Shown here one piece after another: positions 17,084-27,556 of a stretch of DNA of 64,000 nucleotides; position 1 is the first letter of the stretch; every line of letters begins with the position of its first letter. The position numbers and the translations under genes are program-made. A model generated the notes under the pieces. That model saw only the letters and a list, made by a program, of their open reading frames with translations, made no database searches and was not told the DNA's origin. This stretch comes from Miltoncostaea sp963771025 (GTDB taxonomy: Bacteria; Actinomycetota; Thermoleophilia; Miltoncostaeales; Miltoncostaeaceae), in the NCBI GenBank assembly GCA_963771025.1, contig CAVYRL010000004.1:248001-312000 (forward strand), read 5' to 3'.

Positions 17084-19767
17084 CCACCGGCGACGACACG
17101 TCCCGGCGGACGACGCCCGAGGAGGGCGACGTCGATCCCCGCGAGAGGCAGGAGTGGCTCGAGGCCGTCAACGACATCCTCCGCGAGTACGGCCCGGAAC
17201 GGGCGGGACACCTGCTGGGAGAGGTGGTGCGCGAGGCGCGCATTTTCGGCGCGGTGGTGCCGGTCTCCGACAGCACGCCGTACATCAACACGATTCCGCC
17301 CGACGACGAGGAGCCGATCCCGTTCGACCAGGACATCGAGCGGCGGCTGCGCTCGGCGATCCGGTGGAACGCGGCGGCCCTGGTCCTGCAGGCCAACAAG
17401 GAGTCGTCCGAGCTCGGCGGCCACATCGCCAGCTTCCAGTCGGCGGCCACTCTCTACGAGATCGGTTTCAACCACTTCTGGCACGCCCGCGACGACGACC
17501 ACGGCGGCGACCTGGTGTACCTGCAGGGCCACTCCTCGCCGGGGATCTACGCGCGCGCCTACCTGGAGGGCCGGCTCGACGACGAGCAGATGCGCAACTT
17601 CCGTCAGGAGGTCGACGGCCACGGGCTCTCGTCGTATCCGCACCCCTGGCTGATGCCGGACTTCTGGCAGTTCCCCACGGTGTCGATGGGCCTCGGCCCG
17701 ATCATGGCGATCTACCAGGCCCGCTTCCAGAAGTACCTCCACGGGCGCGAGATCCTCGACACCTCCAAGCGCACCGTCTGGGCCTTCATGGGCGACGGCG
17801 AGATGGACGAGCCCGAGGCGATGGGGGCCATCTCGCTCGCCGGGCGCGAGCGCCTGGACAACCTCGTCTTCGTCGTCAACTGCAACCTGCAGCGCCTGGA
17901 CGGCCCGGTTCGCGGCAACGGCAAGATCATCCAGGAGCTGGAGACCAACTTCCGCGGCGCGGGGTGGAACGTCATCAAGGTCATCTGGGGCGAGAACTGG
18001 GATCCCCTGCTGGCCGCCGACCACGACGGGCTCCTCAAGCGGCGCATGGAGGAGGCGGTGGACGGCGAGTACCAGACGTTCAAGTCGCGCGACGCCGACT
18101 ACGTGCGCGAGAACTTCTTCGGGGCCTACCCCGAGCTCAAGGACCGGGTGGCCGGCATGAGCGACGCGGAGATATGGGCGCTCAACCGGGGCGGGCACAG
18201 CCCGCGCAAGGTCTACGCGGCGTACCACGCCGCCATGCACCACGAGGGGCAACCCACCGTGATCCTCGCCAAGACGATCAAGGGCTACGGCATGGGGCGC
18301 GCCGGCGAGGCCCAGAACATCACCCACCAGGCCAAGAAGATGAACGAGGCCGCCCTGCTGGCCTTCCGCGACCGCTTCGGCGTGCCGCTCAGCGACGAGC
18401 AGGCCCGCGACGCGGTGTTCTACCGGCCGCCCGACGACAGCTCGGAGATGACCTATCTGCGCGAGCGCCGCGCGGCCCTGGGCGGCAGCCTGCCCGCCAG
18501 GCACGCCGACGTGGCGCCGGTCGAGGTGCCCCCGCTGTCGGCCTTCGATCCGCTCCTGAAGGGGAGCGGGGAGCGCTCGATCTCCACCACGATGGCATTC
18601 GTGCGGGCCCTCGGCGCGCTGGTGCGCGACAAGGGCATCGGCCGCCACGTGGTGCCGATCGTGCCCGACGAGTCGCGCACGTTCGGCATGGAGGGCATGT
18701 TCCGCCAGCTCGGGATCTTCTCCCAGGTGGGCCAGCTGTACAGCCCCGAGGACGCCGAGCAGCTCATGTACTACCGCGAGGACAAGAAGGGCCAGATCCT
18801 CGAGGAGGGCATCACCGAGGCCGGCGCGGTCTCGTCGTGGATCGCCGCCGCCACCTCCTACGCCAACCACGGCGTCCCGATGATCCCCTTCTACATCTTC
18901 TACTCGATGTTCGGCTTCCAGCGCATCGGCGACCTGATCTGGGCCGCCGGCGACAGCCGCTCGCGCGGCTTCCTGGTGGGCGGCACCGCCGGGCGCACCA
19001 CGCTCAACGGCGAGGGCCTGCAGCACCAGGACGGGCACAGCCATGTGGTGGCCGCCACCGTGCCCAACTGCCGCGCCTACGACCCCGCCTTCGGCTACGA
19101 GCTGGCCGTGATCGTGCACGACGGGCTGCGCCGCATGCTGACCGAGCGCGAGGACGTCTTCTTCTACCTCACGGTGTTCAACGAGAACTACCGGCAGCCG
19201 GCGATGCCCGAGGGCGCCGCCGAGGGCATCCTGCGCGGCATGCACCTGGTGCGCGCGGCCGAGGGCAAGGGCCCGCGGGTGCGGCTGCTGGGCTCCGGGT
19301 CGGTGCTGCGCGAGTCGCTGGCGGCGGCGCAGATGCTGCAGGACGACTACGGCGTCGCCGCCGAGGTGTGGAGCGTCACCAGCTTCACCGAGCTGCGCCG
19401 CGACGGCCTGGCGGCCGAGCGCTGGACTCGCCTGCACCCCGCCGAGGAGCCGCGCATCCCGTACCTGGAGGCGTGCCTCGGCGACGGCCAGGGCCCGGTC
19501 ATCGCCTCCAGCGACTTCGTCCGGGCCGTCCCCGACGGCATCCGGCCGTACGTTCCCGGCCGCTTCGAGGTGCTCGGCACCGACGGCTTCGGCCGCAGCG
19601 ACTTCCGCGTCAAGCTGCGCCGGTTCTTCGAGATCGATCGGCATCACGTCACGGTGACGGCCCTCGGCGCCCTCGCCCGCGAGGGCGCCCTCGACCCGGC
19701 CATCGCAGCCCAGGCGATCGTCCGCTACGACATCGACCCGGAGACGCTACCGCCGTGGCAGCGATGA
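17080..19767 (+). CDS. aceE: Pyruvate dehydrogenase E1 component, homodimeric type
   Basis: 895 aa from the proposed start, against 887 in E. coli AceE. Thiamine-diphosphate enzyme that decarboxylates pyruvate and reductively acetylates E2. Visible are the ThDP motif MGDGEMDEPE at about residue 238, CNLQRLDGPVRGNGKI, and a transketolase-like C-terminal half. Homology to AceE N-termini (DPREQEWLEAVNDILREYGPERA, YINTIP) begins well upstream of the first usual start codon in frame (GTG 17224), and the only upstream candidates are CTG codons. CTG 17080 gives a sensible MTTGDD N-terminus and overlaps a 25-codon reading frame as CTGA; a frameshift is the alternative. It heads an E1-E2-E3 operon with 4-bp overlaps. 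Confidence 0.93.
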   Translation: MTTGDDTSRRTTPEEGDVDPRERQEWLEAVNDILREYGPERAGHLLGEVVREARIFGAVVPVSDSTPYINTIPPDDEEPIPFDQDIERRLRSAIRWNAAALVLQANKESSELGGHIASFQSAATLYEIGFNHFWHARDDDHGGDLVYLQGHSSPGIYARAYLEGRLDDEQMRNFRQEVDGHGLSSYPHPWLMPDFWQFPTVSMGLGPIMAIYQARFQKYLHGREILDTSKRTVWAFMGDGEMDEPEAMGAISLAGRERLDNLVFVVNCNLQRLDGPVRGNGKIIQELETNFRGAGWNVIKVIWGENWDPLLAADHDGLLKRRMEEAVDGEYQTFKSRDADYVRENFFGAYPELKDRVAGMSDAEIWALNRGGHSPRKVYAAYHAAMHHEGQPTVILAKTIKGYGMGRAGEAQNITHQAKKMNEAALLAFRDRFGVPLSDEQARDAVFYRPPDDSSEMTYLRERRAALGGSLPARHADVAPVEVPPLSAFDPLLKGSGERSISTTMAFVRALGALVRDKGIGRHVVPIVPDESRTFGMEGMFRQLGIFSQVGQLYSPEDAEQLMYYREDKKGQILEEGITEAGAVSSWIAAATSYANHGVPMIPFYIFYSMFGFQRIGDLIWAAGDSRSRGFLVGGTAGRTTLNGEGLQHQDGHSHVVAATVPNCRAYDPAFGYELAVIVHDGLRRMLTEREDVFFYLTVFNENYRQPAMPEGAAEGILRGMHLVRAAEGKGPRVRLLGSGSVLRESLAAAQMLQDDYGVAAEVWSVTSFTELRRDGLAAERWTRLHPAEEPRIPYLEACLGDGQGPVIASSDFVRAVPDGIRPYVPGRFEVLGTDGFGRSDFRVKLRRFFEIDRHHVTVTALGALAREGALDPAIAAQAIVRYDIDPETLPPWQR

Positions 19768-21070
19768 GAGAGGTCCGCGTCCCCGACATCGGCGATTTCG
19801 AGGACGTCCCCGTCATCGAGGTGCTCGTCTCCTCCGGCGACACGGTCGCGGTCGAGGACCCGCTCATCGTGCTGGAGTCCGAGAAGGCCACCATGGAGGT
19901 GCCCTCCCCGGCGGCCGGCGTGGTGGGCGACCTGTCGGTGAACGTGGGCGACGAGGTCTCCCAGGGCGACCTGATCCTGACCCTCGCGGAGGAGGGCGGC
20001 GGCGACGGGGACGAGGATGCCGAGGAGCCGGCCGACGACGAGGACGCGGCGCCCGACGCGGGCGCCGAGGCCGACCCCGCGGGGGCCGGGCGTGAGGAGG
20101 AGGAGGCCGAGCCCGCGGAGGAGTCCGCCACGACGGGCGACCGTCCGGCGGGAACGTTCGACGGCGACGCGGTCTACGCCGGGCCGGGCGCGCGCCGCCT
20201 GGCGCGCCAGCTGGGCGTCGACCTGGGCGCGGTCGCGGGCAGCGGCCCCAAGGGCCGCGTCACCAAGGAGGACGTCACCGCCGCCGCCGAGTCCGGCGGG
20301 TCCCCGGCCAAGAGGGCTGCCGCCCCCGCGGCCGCGGCGCCCCCCGGCCTGCCGCCCTGGCCGCAGGTCGACTTCGCCAAGTTCGGCCCGGTCGAGGTGG
20401 TGGAGCTGTCGCGCATCAAGCGCATCGCGGGGCCGGCTCTGGCACGCAACTGGGCCATGATCCCGCACGTCACCCAGCACGACGACGCCGACATCACCGA
20501 GCTGGAGGCCTTCCGGGTGGAGGTCAACGCCGCCCACGCGGACGAGGGCGTCAAGGTGACGATGGTGTCGCTGCTGCTCAAGGCCTGCGCGGCGGCGCTG
20601 CGGGCCTTCCCGGAGTTCAACGCGTCGCTGGACGGCGGCAACCTGGTGCTCAAGCGCTACTTCCACCTGGGGTTCGCGGTCAACACGCCGGAGGGCCTGC
20701 TGGTGCCGGTGATCCGCGACGTCGACCGCAAGGGCCTGCTGGAGATCGCCCGCGAGCTGACGGCGTTGTCGAGCGCCGCCCGCGAGGGAACGCTGAGCCG
20801 CGACGACATGGATGGCGGCACCTTCACCATCTCCAGCCTTGGCGGCATCGGCGGGACGGCCTTCACGCCGATCATCAACGCGCCCGAGGTGGCGATCCTC
20901 GGCGTCTCGCGGTCGGCGATGAAGCCGGTGTGGGACGGCCGCATGTTCGCGCCCCGGCTGATGCTGCCGCTGTCGCTCTCCTACGACCACCGGGTGGTGG
21001 ACGGCGCGGCCGCCGCGCGCTTCACCACGCACCTGGCGGGGCTGCTCTCCGATCCGCGCCGCATGCTGCT

Positions 21071-21074
<4 letters not shown>
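19764..21074 (+). CDS. aceF: Pyruvate dehydrogenase E2, dihydrolipoamide acetyltransferase
   Basis: 436 aa. One lipoyl domain with the modified lysine in ESEKATMEVP at residue 41, then an acidic Ala/Glu/Asp-rich linker (about 80-140). The peripheral subunit-binding domain (AGPGARRLARQLGVDL...GPKGRVTKEDV) spans about 145-175. The catalytic core ends with SYDHRVVDGAAAARF, catalytic His about 409. Transfers acetyl from the lipoyl arm to CoA. ATG 19764 overlaps the aceE stop as ATGA; an in-frame GTG at 19755 is an alternative. Single lipoyl domain, unlike the three in E. coli. Confidence 0.95.
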
Positions 21075-22468
<1,394 letters not shown>

Positions 22469-22548
22469 CCGGGCCCGTACGCCACAACGACCAGGATCGC
22501 GGCCCGGACTGGCGCGACCGCCCACCCAGAGGGCACAATCCCCAGCGC

Positions 22549-22621
22549 GGGCCGTTAGCTCAGCTGGTAGAGCAGGGGACTTTTAATCCCAAGGTCGTAG
22601 GTTCGAGCCCTACACGGCCCA
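22549..22621 (+). tRNA. tRNA-Lys (anticodon TTT)
   Basis: 73-nt cloverleaf. Acceptor arms GGGCCGT and ACGGCCC pair fully, the D-arm GCTC...GAGC and T-loop GGTTCGAGCCC are canonical, and loop CTTTTAA carries anticodon TTT at 22582-22584. The first anticodon-stem pair is a G-A mismatch. CCA is not encoded. A CACAAT box at 22534-22539 may be its -10 element. Confidence 0.95.
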
Positions 22622-22691
22622 TGAGTCTCATGCACGATCTCGTGCTCTCAGCTGTGGGAGGACATCCCGATTCCCTCCCAGGGTAGGCGCG

Positions 22692-23414
22692 TGGTCCAAT
22701 CCGCCCGAGAGCAGCAAAGGCGACCGCAGACGCCCGAGCACGACCTGCCTGTCGGCGCTGCGCCAGGAGGGGCTTGGCTCGCCGCACGCGCCTCTCAATC
22801 AGAGCAAGGGCTGCGGCGCCGTGATGCGGGCTGCTCCGATCGGCCTGTCGCCTCTCGACGACCCGTTCACCGCGGGCTGCGAGATCCGCGCGATCACGCA
22901 CGGTCATCCGACCGGCTACCTCGCTTCGGCGGCGCTGGCGTTGCTCATCCGCGGCCTGGCGAGCGGCGCGAGCCTGGCGGATGCGGCCGGGCGCGTGCTC
23001 GCCAGGCTCTCCGAGGAGCGGTCGGCGGATGAGCTCCGCGACGCGCTCAACGCGGCGATCGCGGCCGCGGGCGACGGCGCGGGGCGGGCGGAGACCGTGG
23101 AGCGGCTGGGCGCCGGCTGGGTGGCCGAGGAGGCACTTGCAATCGCCCTCTACTGCGCACTCGTCGCGCCCGACTCGCGTGGCGCGCTCCTGCTCCCGGT
23201 GAACCACTCGGGCGACTCGGACAGCACGGGCGCCATCTGCGGCAACATCGTCGGCGCCCTCCGCGGCGCCGACGCGATCCCCGCACCCTAGCGAGGGGAA
23301 CTGGAGCTGCGGGAGGTCATCGAGGAGGTCGCCCGCAATCTTCACGACGACGGCTACGTCGCTCGGGGCGAGATCCATGACGAGCGGGACGCCGCGCGGT
23401 ATCCGGCCGACTGA
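22692..23414 (+). pseudogene. Decayed ADP-ribosylglycohydrolase gene
   Basis: One frame reads clear ADP-ribosylglycohydrolase sequence: TTCLSALRQEG, NQSKGCGAVMRAAPIGL, THGHPTGYLASAAL, then the metal-binding HSGDSDSTGAICGNIVGAL. The family's roughly 100-residue N-terminus is missing and there is no start codon in frame back to the tRNA. An in-frame TAG at 23289-23291 replaces a codon that is usually Trp (ALPxxW), and homology continues beyond it (LELREVIEEVARNL) to TGA 23412-23414. Thus the gene is 5'-truncated and carries a nonsense mutation. An ATG at 22821 could still express a 156-aa C-terminal fragment, but that would lack part of the active site. Confidence 0.75.
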
Positions 23415-23487
23415 GCCGACGCCGGTCACCGCGTGGGACGGGCGGCCGGTTGCGCAGAGCTCTGGGGCGTCGCCGCCCATGCCGCGC

Positions 23488-24507
23488 TCAGGTCGGCAGC
23501 GGCCCCTCCGACCATCCGGCGCCGAGTTGCATCGCCAGAGCGAGGTCGTCGGGCGACGCGACCGCTTCCTCCAGGCAGCGGCGCGCCTCGTCGCGCGCCC
23601 CCTGGTAGTAGTGCGCGCCCACGTCCCGCCCGGCGTCGTCCGGGGAAGCGTCCGCGGGTGGACGCCCGGCGAAGAAGCCCTCGCCCGACTTCGCGCCCAG
23701 GCGCCCCGCGCCGACGTGCCCGGCCATGAGGCCGCCGTCGCCGAAGCGCTCGCCGTAGGCGGCGACGAGGTCGCCCTGCACGTGGGCGAGGGTGTCGAGG
23801 CCGATCAGGTCGCCGAGGGCGAAGGGGCCCATCGGAGCGGGCCCGTCCGCCACCACGGCCGCGTCGGCCGCCGCGAGGTCGGCGCCGGTCTGCGCGGCCC
23901 GGCGGTAGGCCTCGCAGAGGGCCCGGACAAGGACGCGGTTGACCAGGAAGCCGGGGCACTCGGCCACCGCGACCGGGGTCTTGCCCATCCGGCGCACCAG
24001 TTCGGAGCCGGTCTGCGCGGTCGCGTCGGAGGTGCTGTCGCCGCGGATCACCTCGACGAGCTTCATCGTGCTCGCGGGGTTGAAGAAGTGCAGCCCCAGG
24101 ATCCGATCCGGCCGGGAGGTCGCGCGGGCGATCTCGCTGATCGACAGGCCCGACGTGTTCGAGGCCAGGAGCGTCTGGGCGGGGGTAGCGGCATCGAGGG
24201 CGGCGAAGACCTTCAGCTTCACGTCCATTCGCTCGGTGACGGCCTCGATCACGAGGCCGCAGCCCGCCAGGTCGGCCTCGGCCTCGGCGGCTGCGACGCG
24301 CGACACGATCGCGTCGGCCTCGTCCGCCGTCATCCGACCGCGCGAGACGCGCCGGTCGGCGATCGAGCGGACGTGGGCGATCCCCTTGTCGATCAGGGAG
24401 CGCTCGACGTCGCGCAACGCCACCTCGACGCCCGCCTGGGCCGCGGCGAAGGCGATCTCGCTGCCCATCACGCCCGCCCCCACGACCCCGATGCGTTCGA
24501 TTGCCAT
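23488..24507 (-). CDS. 3-hydroxyacyl-CoA dehydrogenase
   Basis: 339 aa. NAD-binding GAGVMGSEIA at about 10-19, acidic residue of the dinucleotide fold in LRDVE, catalytic His in HFFNPASTMKLVEV, and the C-terminal 3HCDH domain. Oxidises a 3-hydroxyacyl-CoA to 3-oxoacyl-CoA, the third beta-oxidation step. Last gene of the minus operon that starts at 29882, 3 bp after the enoyl-CoA hydratase. Similar to stand-alone FadB2/PaaH-type enzymes. The C-terminus is about 40-50 residues longer than the classic 283-aa PaaH form. Confidence 0.92.
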   Translation of the reverse strand: MAIERIGVVGAGVMGSEIAFAAAQAGVEVALRDVERSLIDKGIAHVRSIADRRVSRGRMTADEADAIVSRVAAAEAEADLAGCGLVIEAVTERMDVKLKVFAALDAATPAQTLLASNTSGLSISEIARATSRPDRILGLHFFNPASTMKLVEVIRGDSTSDATAQTGSELVRRMGKTPVAVAECPGFLVNRVLVRALCEAYRRAAQTGADLAAADAAVVADGPAPMGPFALGDLIGLDTLAHVQGDLVAAYGERFGDGGLMAGHVGAGRLGAKSGEGFFAGRPPADASPDDAGRDVGAHYYQGARDEARRCLEEAVASPDDLALAMQLGAGWSEGPLPT

Positions 24508-24510
24508 GTC

Positions 24511-25272
24511 CTACCTCCCGCTGAAGATCGCCGGGCGCCGTTCGGCGAGCGCCGCCCGACCCTCGTTCCAGTCGTCGGTCCCCAGCAGCGTGGCGAACGA
24601 CGCGCATTCCTGGGCGAGCCCGTCCGCCAGCGGCAGCGCCCGCGCGGCCCGCAGAGCCGCCTTCGCGTGACGGGTGGCGAGCGGGCCCTTCGAGGCGATG
24701 GCGTTCGCGACCGCGCGCGCCGACTGCTCGAGGTCGGCGGCCGGCACCACCCGGCTGGCGATGCCGTGTGCCAGGGCCTCGCCGGCCGTGAGCACGCGCC
24801 CGGCCAGGATGATCTCGGCTGCCATCGAGCGCCCCACGGTGCGCGGCAGGAGCTGGGTGCCCCCGGCGCCCGGCAGAAGGCCGAGGCCGGTCTCGGGCAG
24901 CCCGAAGCGGGCCGTGTCCGCGGCCACGAGGATGTCGCACATCAGCGCGACCTCGAACCCGCCCCCGAGGCAGTGACCGCCCACGGCGGCGACGATCGGC
25001 TTGGGGAAGTCGAGCACGCACCGCCAGGTCGCGACGAAGGCCGGCGCCTCGGCCGGTGGCGGAAGGTCCTCGACGTCGGCGCCGGCGGCGAACGCCCGCT
25101 CGCCCCCGATCAGCACGACCGCGGCGATCCCGTCGTCGGCCGCGAGGGCGGCGAGGTGAGCGTCCAGCGCACGGATGAGCTGAGCCGAGATCGCGTTCAG
25201 CTTCTCGGGCCGGTTGAGCCGCAGCACCGCGATCGGCGGGGCGGCCTCCAGCAGCACGACGTCGTCGGTCAC
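24511..25272 (-). CDS. Enoyl-CoA hydratase/isomerase (crotonase family)
   Basis: 253 aa. Oxyanion-hole segment AFAAGADVEDL and catalytic glutamates at about E107 (GGGFEVALMCD) and E127 (GLPETGLGLLPGAGGTQ), so a hydratase is expected. Hydrates 2-enoyl-CoA to 3-hydroxyacyl-CoA and should feed the neighbouring dehydrogenase. Its ATG overlaps the stop of the CMD gene by 4 bp. A crotonase-type ring hydrolase cannot be ruled out from the sequence. Confidence 0.9.
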   Translation of the reverse strand: MTDDVVLLEAAPPIAVLRLNRPEKLNAISAQLIRALDAHLAALAADDGIAAVVLIGGERAFAAGADVEDLPPPAEAPAFVATWRCVLDFPKPIVAAVGGHCLGGGFEVALMCDILVAADTARFGLPETGLGLLPGAGGTQLLPRTVGRSMAAEIILAGRVLTAGEALAHGIASRVVPAADLEQSARAVANAIASKGPLATRHAKAALRAARALPLADGLAQECASFATLLGTDDWNEGRAALAERRPAIFSGR

Positions 25273-25853
25273 GCCTCCTCCTTCTCAAGCTCGGCGCTGG
25301 CCCGTGCGGCGGCCTCGGGATCGAAGAACTGCAGTTCCGGGCTGTCGGGCCCGATGTTCAACGCGACGTTGATGGAGCCGAAGCCTCCGACCATGGCGAT
25401 CAGCACGCAGAGCTCCACGATCTCGGGCTCGGAGAAGTGCTCGCGCAGCTCCCGCACCATCTCATCGGTGACGAACCGGGCCCCTGACGCCATCGTGCCC
25501 GCGAAGACGATCGCCGCGCGCTCGGCGGGCGTGTAGGCGTCGGTCGCCGCGGGGTCGTCGATCGGCAGGTAGTCGGCCTCGTCGACGTGAGGCAGGGCGC
25601 AGGTGAAGCGTGTGTTCTGGCAGATGCGGCACCCGACCGCCCGCGCGATGGCCATGCGGCAGAGGTCCTTGACCCGCATGTCCAGGACCCCGCCGGTCCA
25701 CAGCGTGAGGTAGAGGCCGAAGAACCCCGCCATCAGGTCCGGTCGGTGGGCCATCACACCGTTGAAGTTGCCCTCCACGCCCTCGGCGAGGGGGATGCGC
25801 GGCTGCGCCGTCTCCCCCACCGGGCCCACGATCTCGATGATGCTCTGGCTCAT
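25269..25853 (-). CDS. Carboxymuconolactone decarboxylase/AhpD-like protein
   Basis: 194 aa, mostly helical. A CRICQNTRF motif at about residues 74-82 gives the CxxC of AhpD-like proteins, with the preceding VKDLCRMAIARAVG helix. Such proteins are found in many catabolic operons; some act as peroxidase partners, others are of unknown role. It lies between the CoA-transferase pair and the enoyl-CoA hydratase, overlapping the latter. I infer a role in the same pathway, not a specific reaction. Confidence 0.82.
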   Translation of the reverse strand: MSQSIIEIVGPVGETAQPRIPLAEGVEGNFNGVMAHRPDLMAGFFGLYLTLWTGGVLDMRVKDLCRMAIARAVGCRICQNTRFTCALPHVDEADYLPIDDPAATDAYTPAERAAIVFAGTMASGARFVTDEMVRELREHFSEPEIVELCVLIAMVGGFGSINVALNIGPDSPELQFFDPEAAARASAELEKEEA

Positions 25854-25868
25854 GGGTCTCCCCGATCG

Positions 25869-26660
25869 CTATCGGAACTCGGTCTTGCGCGTCCCGTCCG
25901 GATCGATCTCCTCCCGGATGAGCCGCACCTCCTCGGCGCTGGGCGCGGCCGTCTCCGCGAGGTCGTCGGCGACGAGCAGCGGGAAGCCGGTCGCCTCCTG
26001 TACCTGCTCGACGCTCACCCCCGGGTGCACGGTGCGCACCCTCATCCGCTTCGACTCGGGCTCGAAGTCCATGACGGCCAGGTTGCTGACGACCAGCTCC
26101 GGCCCGCCCTCCAGCCCAAGGCGCTCGCGCTCGTCGCCGCCGCCGAGGTAGCCGGCGCACGAGACCCAGTCGACCCGCTCCACGAAGGTCCGCGGGTCGT
26201 GGGTGGAGCTCCAGTAGAAGAGGCGCTTGCCGATCGAGCCCATGTCGCCCATGCCCGCCGTGCCGGGCAGGCGCACCTTGGGATGGTGGTAGTCCGGCCC
26301 GACGGCGGAGTTGTTGGCGTTCCCGTACATGTCGATCTGGGCACCGCGGACCATGAACTTGGTGAGCCACCGGCCGTTGAGCGCGTAGCTCCAGAAGTCC
26401 TCGTACTGCTCGACGTAGGCCACCGAATCGCGCCAGAGGTCGCTCTCCAGCGTCGACGCCGGTACCCGCTGCGGTCGTGGGTCGAGCCCGACCGCGCCGG
26501 CCAGCCACACCAGATCCGGTGCGTGAGTCCGGCGCGCGAGCATGTAGGCGCACACCGGCACGAACGAGGCCATGCCATTCACGACCTGGTCGCCGTTCTC
26601 GAAGAGGCGCGCGACGCGGGCGATCATCAGCTCGTCGACCGTGTAATCGGGCGCGCTCAT
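25869..26660 (-). CDS. CoA-transferase family protein, beta subunit (IpdB-like)
   Basis: 263 aa, CoA-transferase family I fold. Segments such as NGMASFVPVCAYMLARRTHAPDLVWLAGAVGLDP and RTVHPGVSVEQVQEATGFPL match the IpdB/GctB-like subunits. In mycobacterial and rhodococcal steroid degradation IpdAB hydrolyses the last ring of a CoA intermediate; here the pair may do an analogous ring opening or a plain CoA transfer. ATG 26660 overlaps the alpha-subunit stop as ATGA. Confidence 0.85.
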   Translation of the reverse strand: MSAPDYTVDELMIARVARLFENGDQVVNGMASFVPVCAYMLARRTHAPDLVWLAGAVGLDPRPQRVPASTLESDLWRDSVAYVEQYEDFWSYALNGRWLTKFMVRGAQIDMYGNANNSAVGPDYHHPKVRLPGTAGMGDMGSIGKRLFYWSSTHDPRTFVERVDWVSCAGYLGGGDERERLGLEGGPELVVSNLAVMDFEPESKRMRVRTVHPGVSVEQVQEATGFPLLVADDLAETAAPSAEEVRLIREEIDPDGTRKTEFR

Positions 26661-27550
26661 GCGCTCGCCAGCCGCTCGAGCGCCGACAGCGCGACCACGC
26701 CGCCGATCCCGTCGAGGTAGTCTTCGTGCGACGCCGGACCCCGGACGTGCTGGTCGAGGAACGCCTGAGCGGCCTCGGGATCGCGGGCCGCGCCGGTCCA
26801 CCGGCGGTGGAAGTCGCCGTCGTACCCGTAGCGCGGGAAGCAGGAGGTCGGGTGCGCGCCGTAGGGCACGTGCACGACCGCATCGACGACGAATGAGGGC
26901 AGCACCACACGATCGGGCTGGACGCGGATGCGCTCGCTCTCGACGATCTCCTCAACCGTGACGATCACCGTGCGGGCGGCCTTGGGGAAGACCCGGATGT
27001 CCGGCCAGAGCGCGGTGGGGTCCATCTGGACGTTGCCCTGGGCGTCGGCCCGGTGCGCGTGCACGATGGCGACGTCGGGGACGAGCGCGCGACAGGCGAC
27101 CACGCTCTGGTCGCTGCCGAACGGGTCGTCGATCACGCGGAGGTTGTCGGGCTGAAGGTCGATCAGGTCGGTCCCGAGCAGACCGCGGGTGATCTGGAAG
27201 GGCAGGCCGCGTGCGGCCGCCCCGAGGCGGGCCAGCAGGGCGGTCTCCGAGAGCTCCTCGAACACGATCTCGCCCCGCTCCACCGCCTTGCGGAACTGGT
27301 TGCAGAGCCCGAACTGCTCCATCGACACGGCCGCGCCGACGAAGCGCGACAGGCACCCCGCCGCCGCGAGCAGATCGACCGGGATGCCCCCCACCAGGCA
27401 GACGAGCGTCAGGTCGCGCCGTTCCTGGCGGATCAGCTCGCGCACCATGGCCATCGGGGCCGTGAACGTCGCCATCGACTGGAGGGCGACGGTGCTTCCG
27501 TCCGGGACGAGCGCGCCGGCCTCCGTCAGGGAGATGACCTTGTCGGGCAT
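26657..27550 (-). CDS. CoA-transferase family protein, alpha subunit (IpdA-like)
   Basis: 297 aa. N-terminal MPDKVISLTEAGALVPDGSTVALQ... and ITRGLLGTDLIDLQPDN, CRALVPDVAIVHAHRADAQGNVQ are typical of CoA-transferase alpha subunits of the IpdA group. Forms a heteromer with the overlapping beta gene. Located 6 bp after the amidohydrolase, inside the operon driven from the palindrome at 29890. Substrate not deducible; IpdAB-like ring hydrolase and true CoA-transferase are both possible. Confidence 0.85.
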   Translation of the reverse strand: MPDKVISLTEAGALVPDGSTVALQSMATFTAPMAMVRELIRQERRDLTLVCLVGGIPVDLLAAAGCLSRFVGAAVSMEQFGLCNQFRKAVERGEIVFEELSETALLARLGAAARGLPFQITRGLLGTDLIDLQPDNLRVIDDPFGSDQSVVACRALVPDVAIVHAHRADAQGNVQMDPTALWPDIRVFPKAARTVIVTVEEIVESERIRVQPDRVVLPSFVVDAVVHVPYGAHPTSCFPRYGYDGDFHRRWTGAARDPEAAQAFLDQHVRGPASHEDYLDGIGGVVALSALERLASA

Positions 27551-27556
27551 CGTCCC

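Noticed and set aside
17062..19647. 861-codon minus-strand ORF opposite aceE
   Set aside because: His/Glu/Val-rich composition typical of antisense frames in GC-rich genes; no domain.
17154..19763. Long Arg/Pro-rich frame overlapping aceE
   Set aside because: A high-GC shadow of aceE; only its downstream part (from 19764) is the real E2.
22560..23480. Minus-strand ORF ending in GRVGLEPTTLGLKVPC
   Set aside because: That C-terminus is the antisense translation of the tRNA-Lys gene, a well-known spurious protein; the rest is antisense to the pseudogene.
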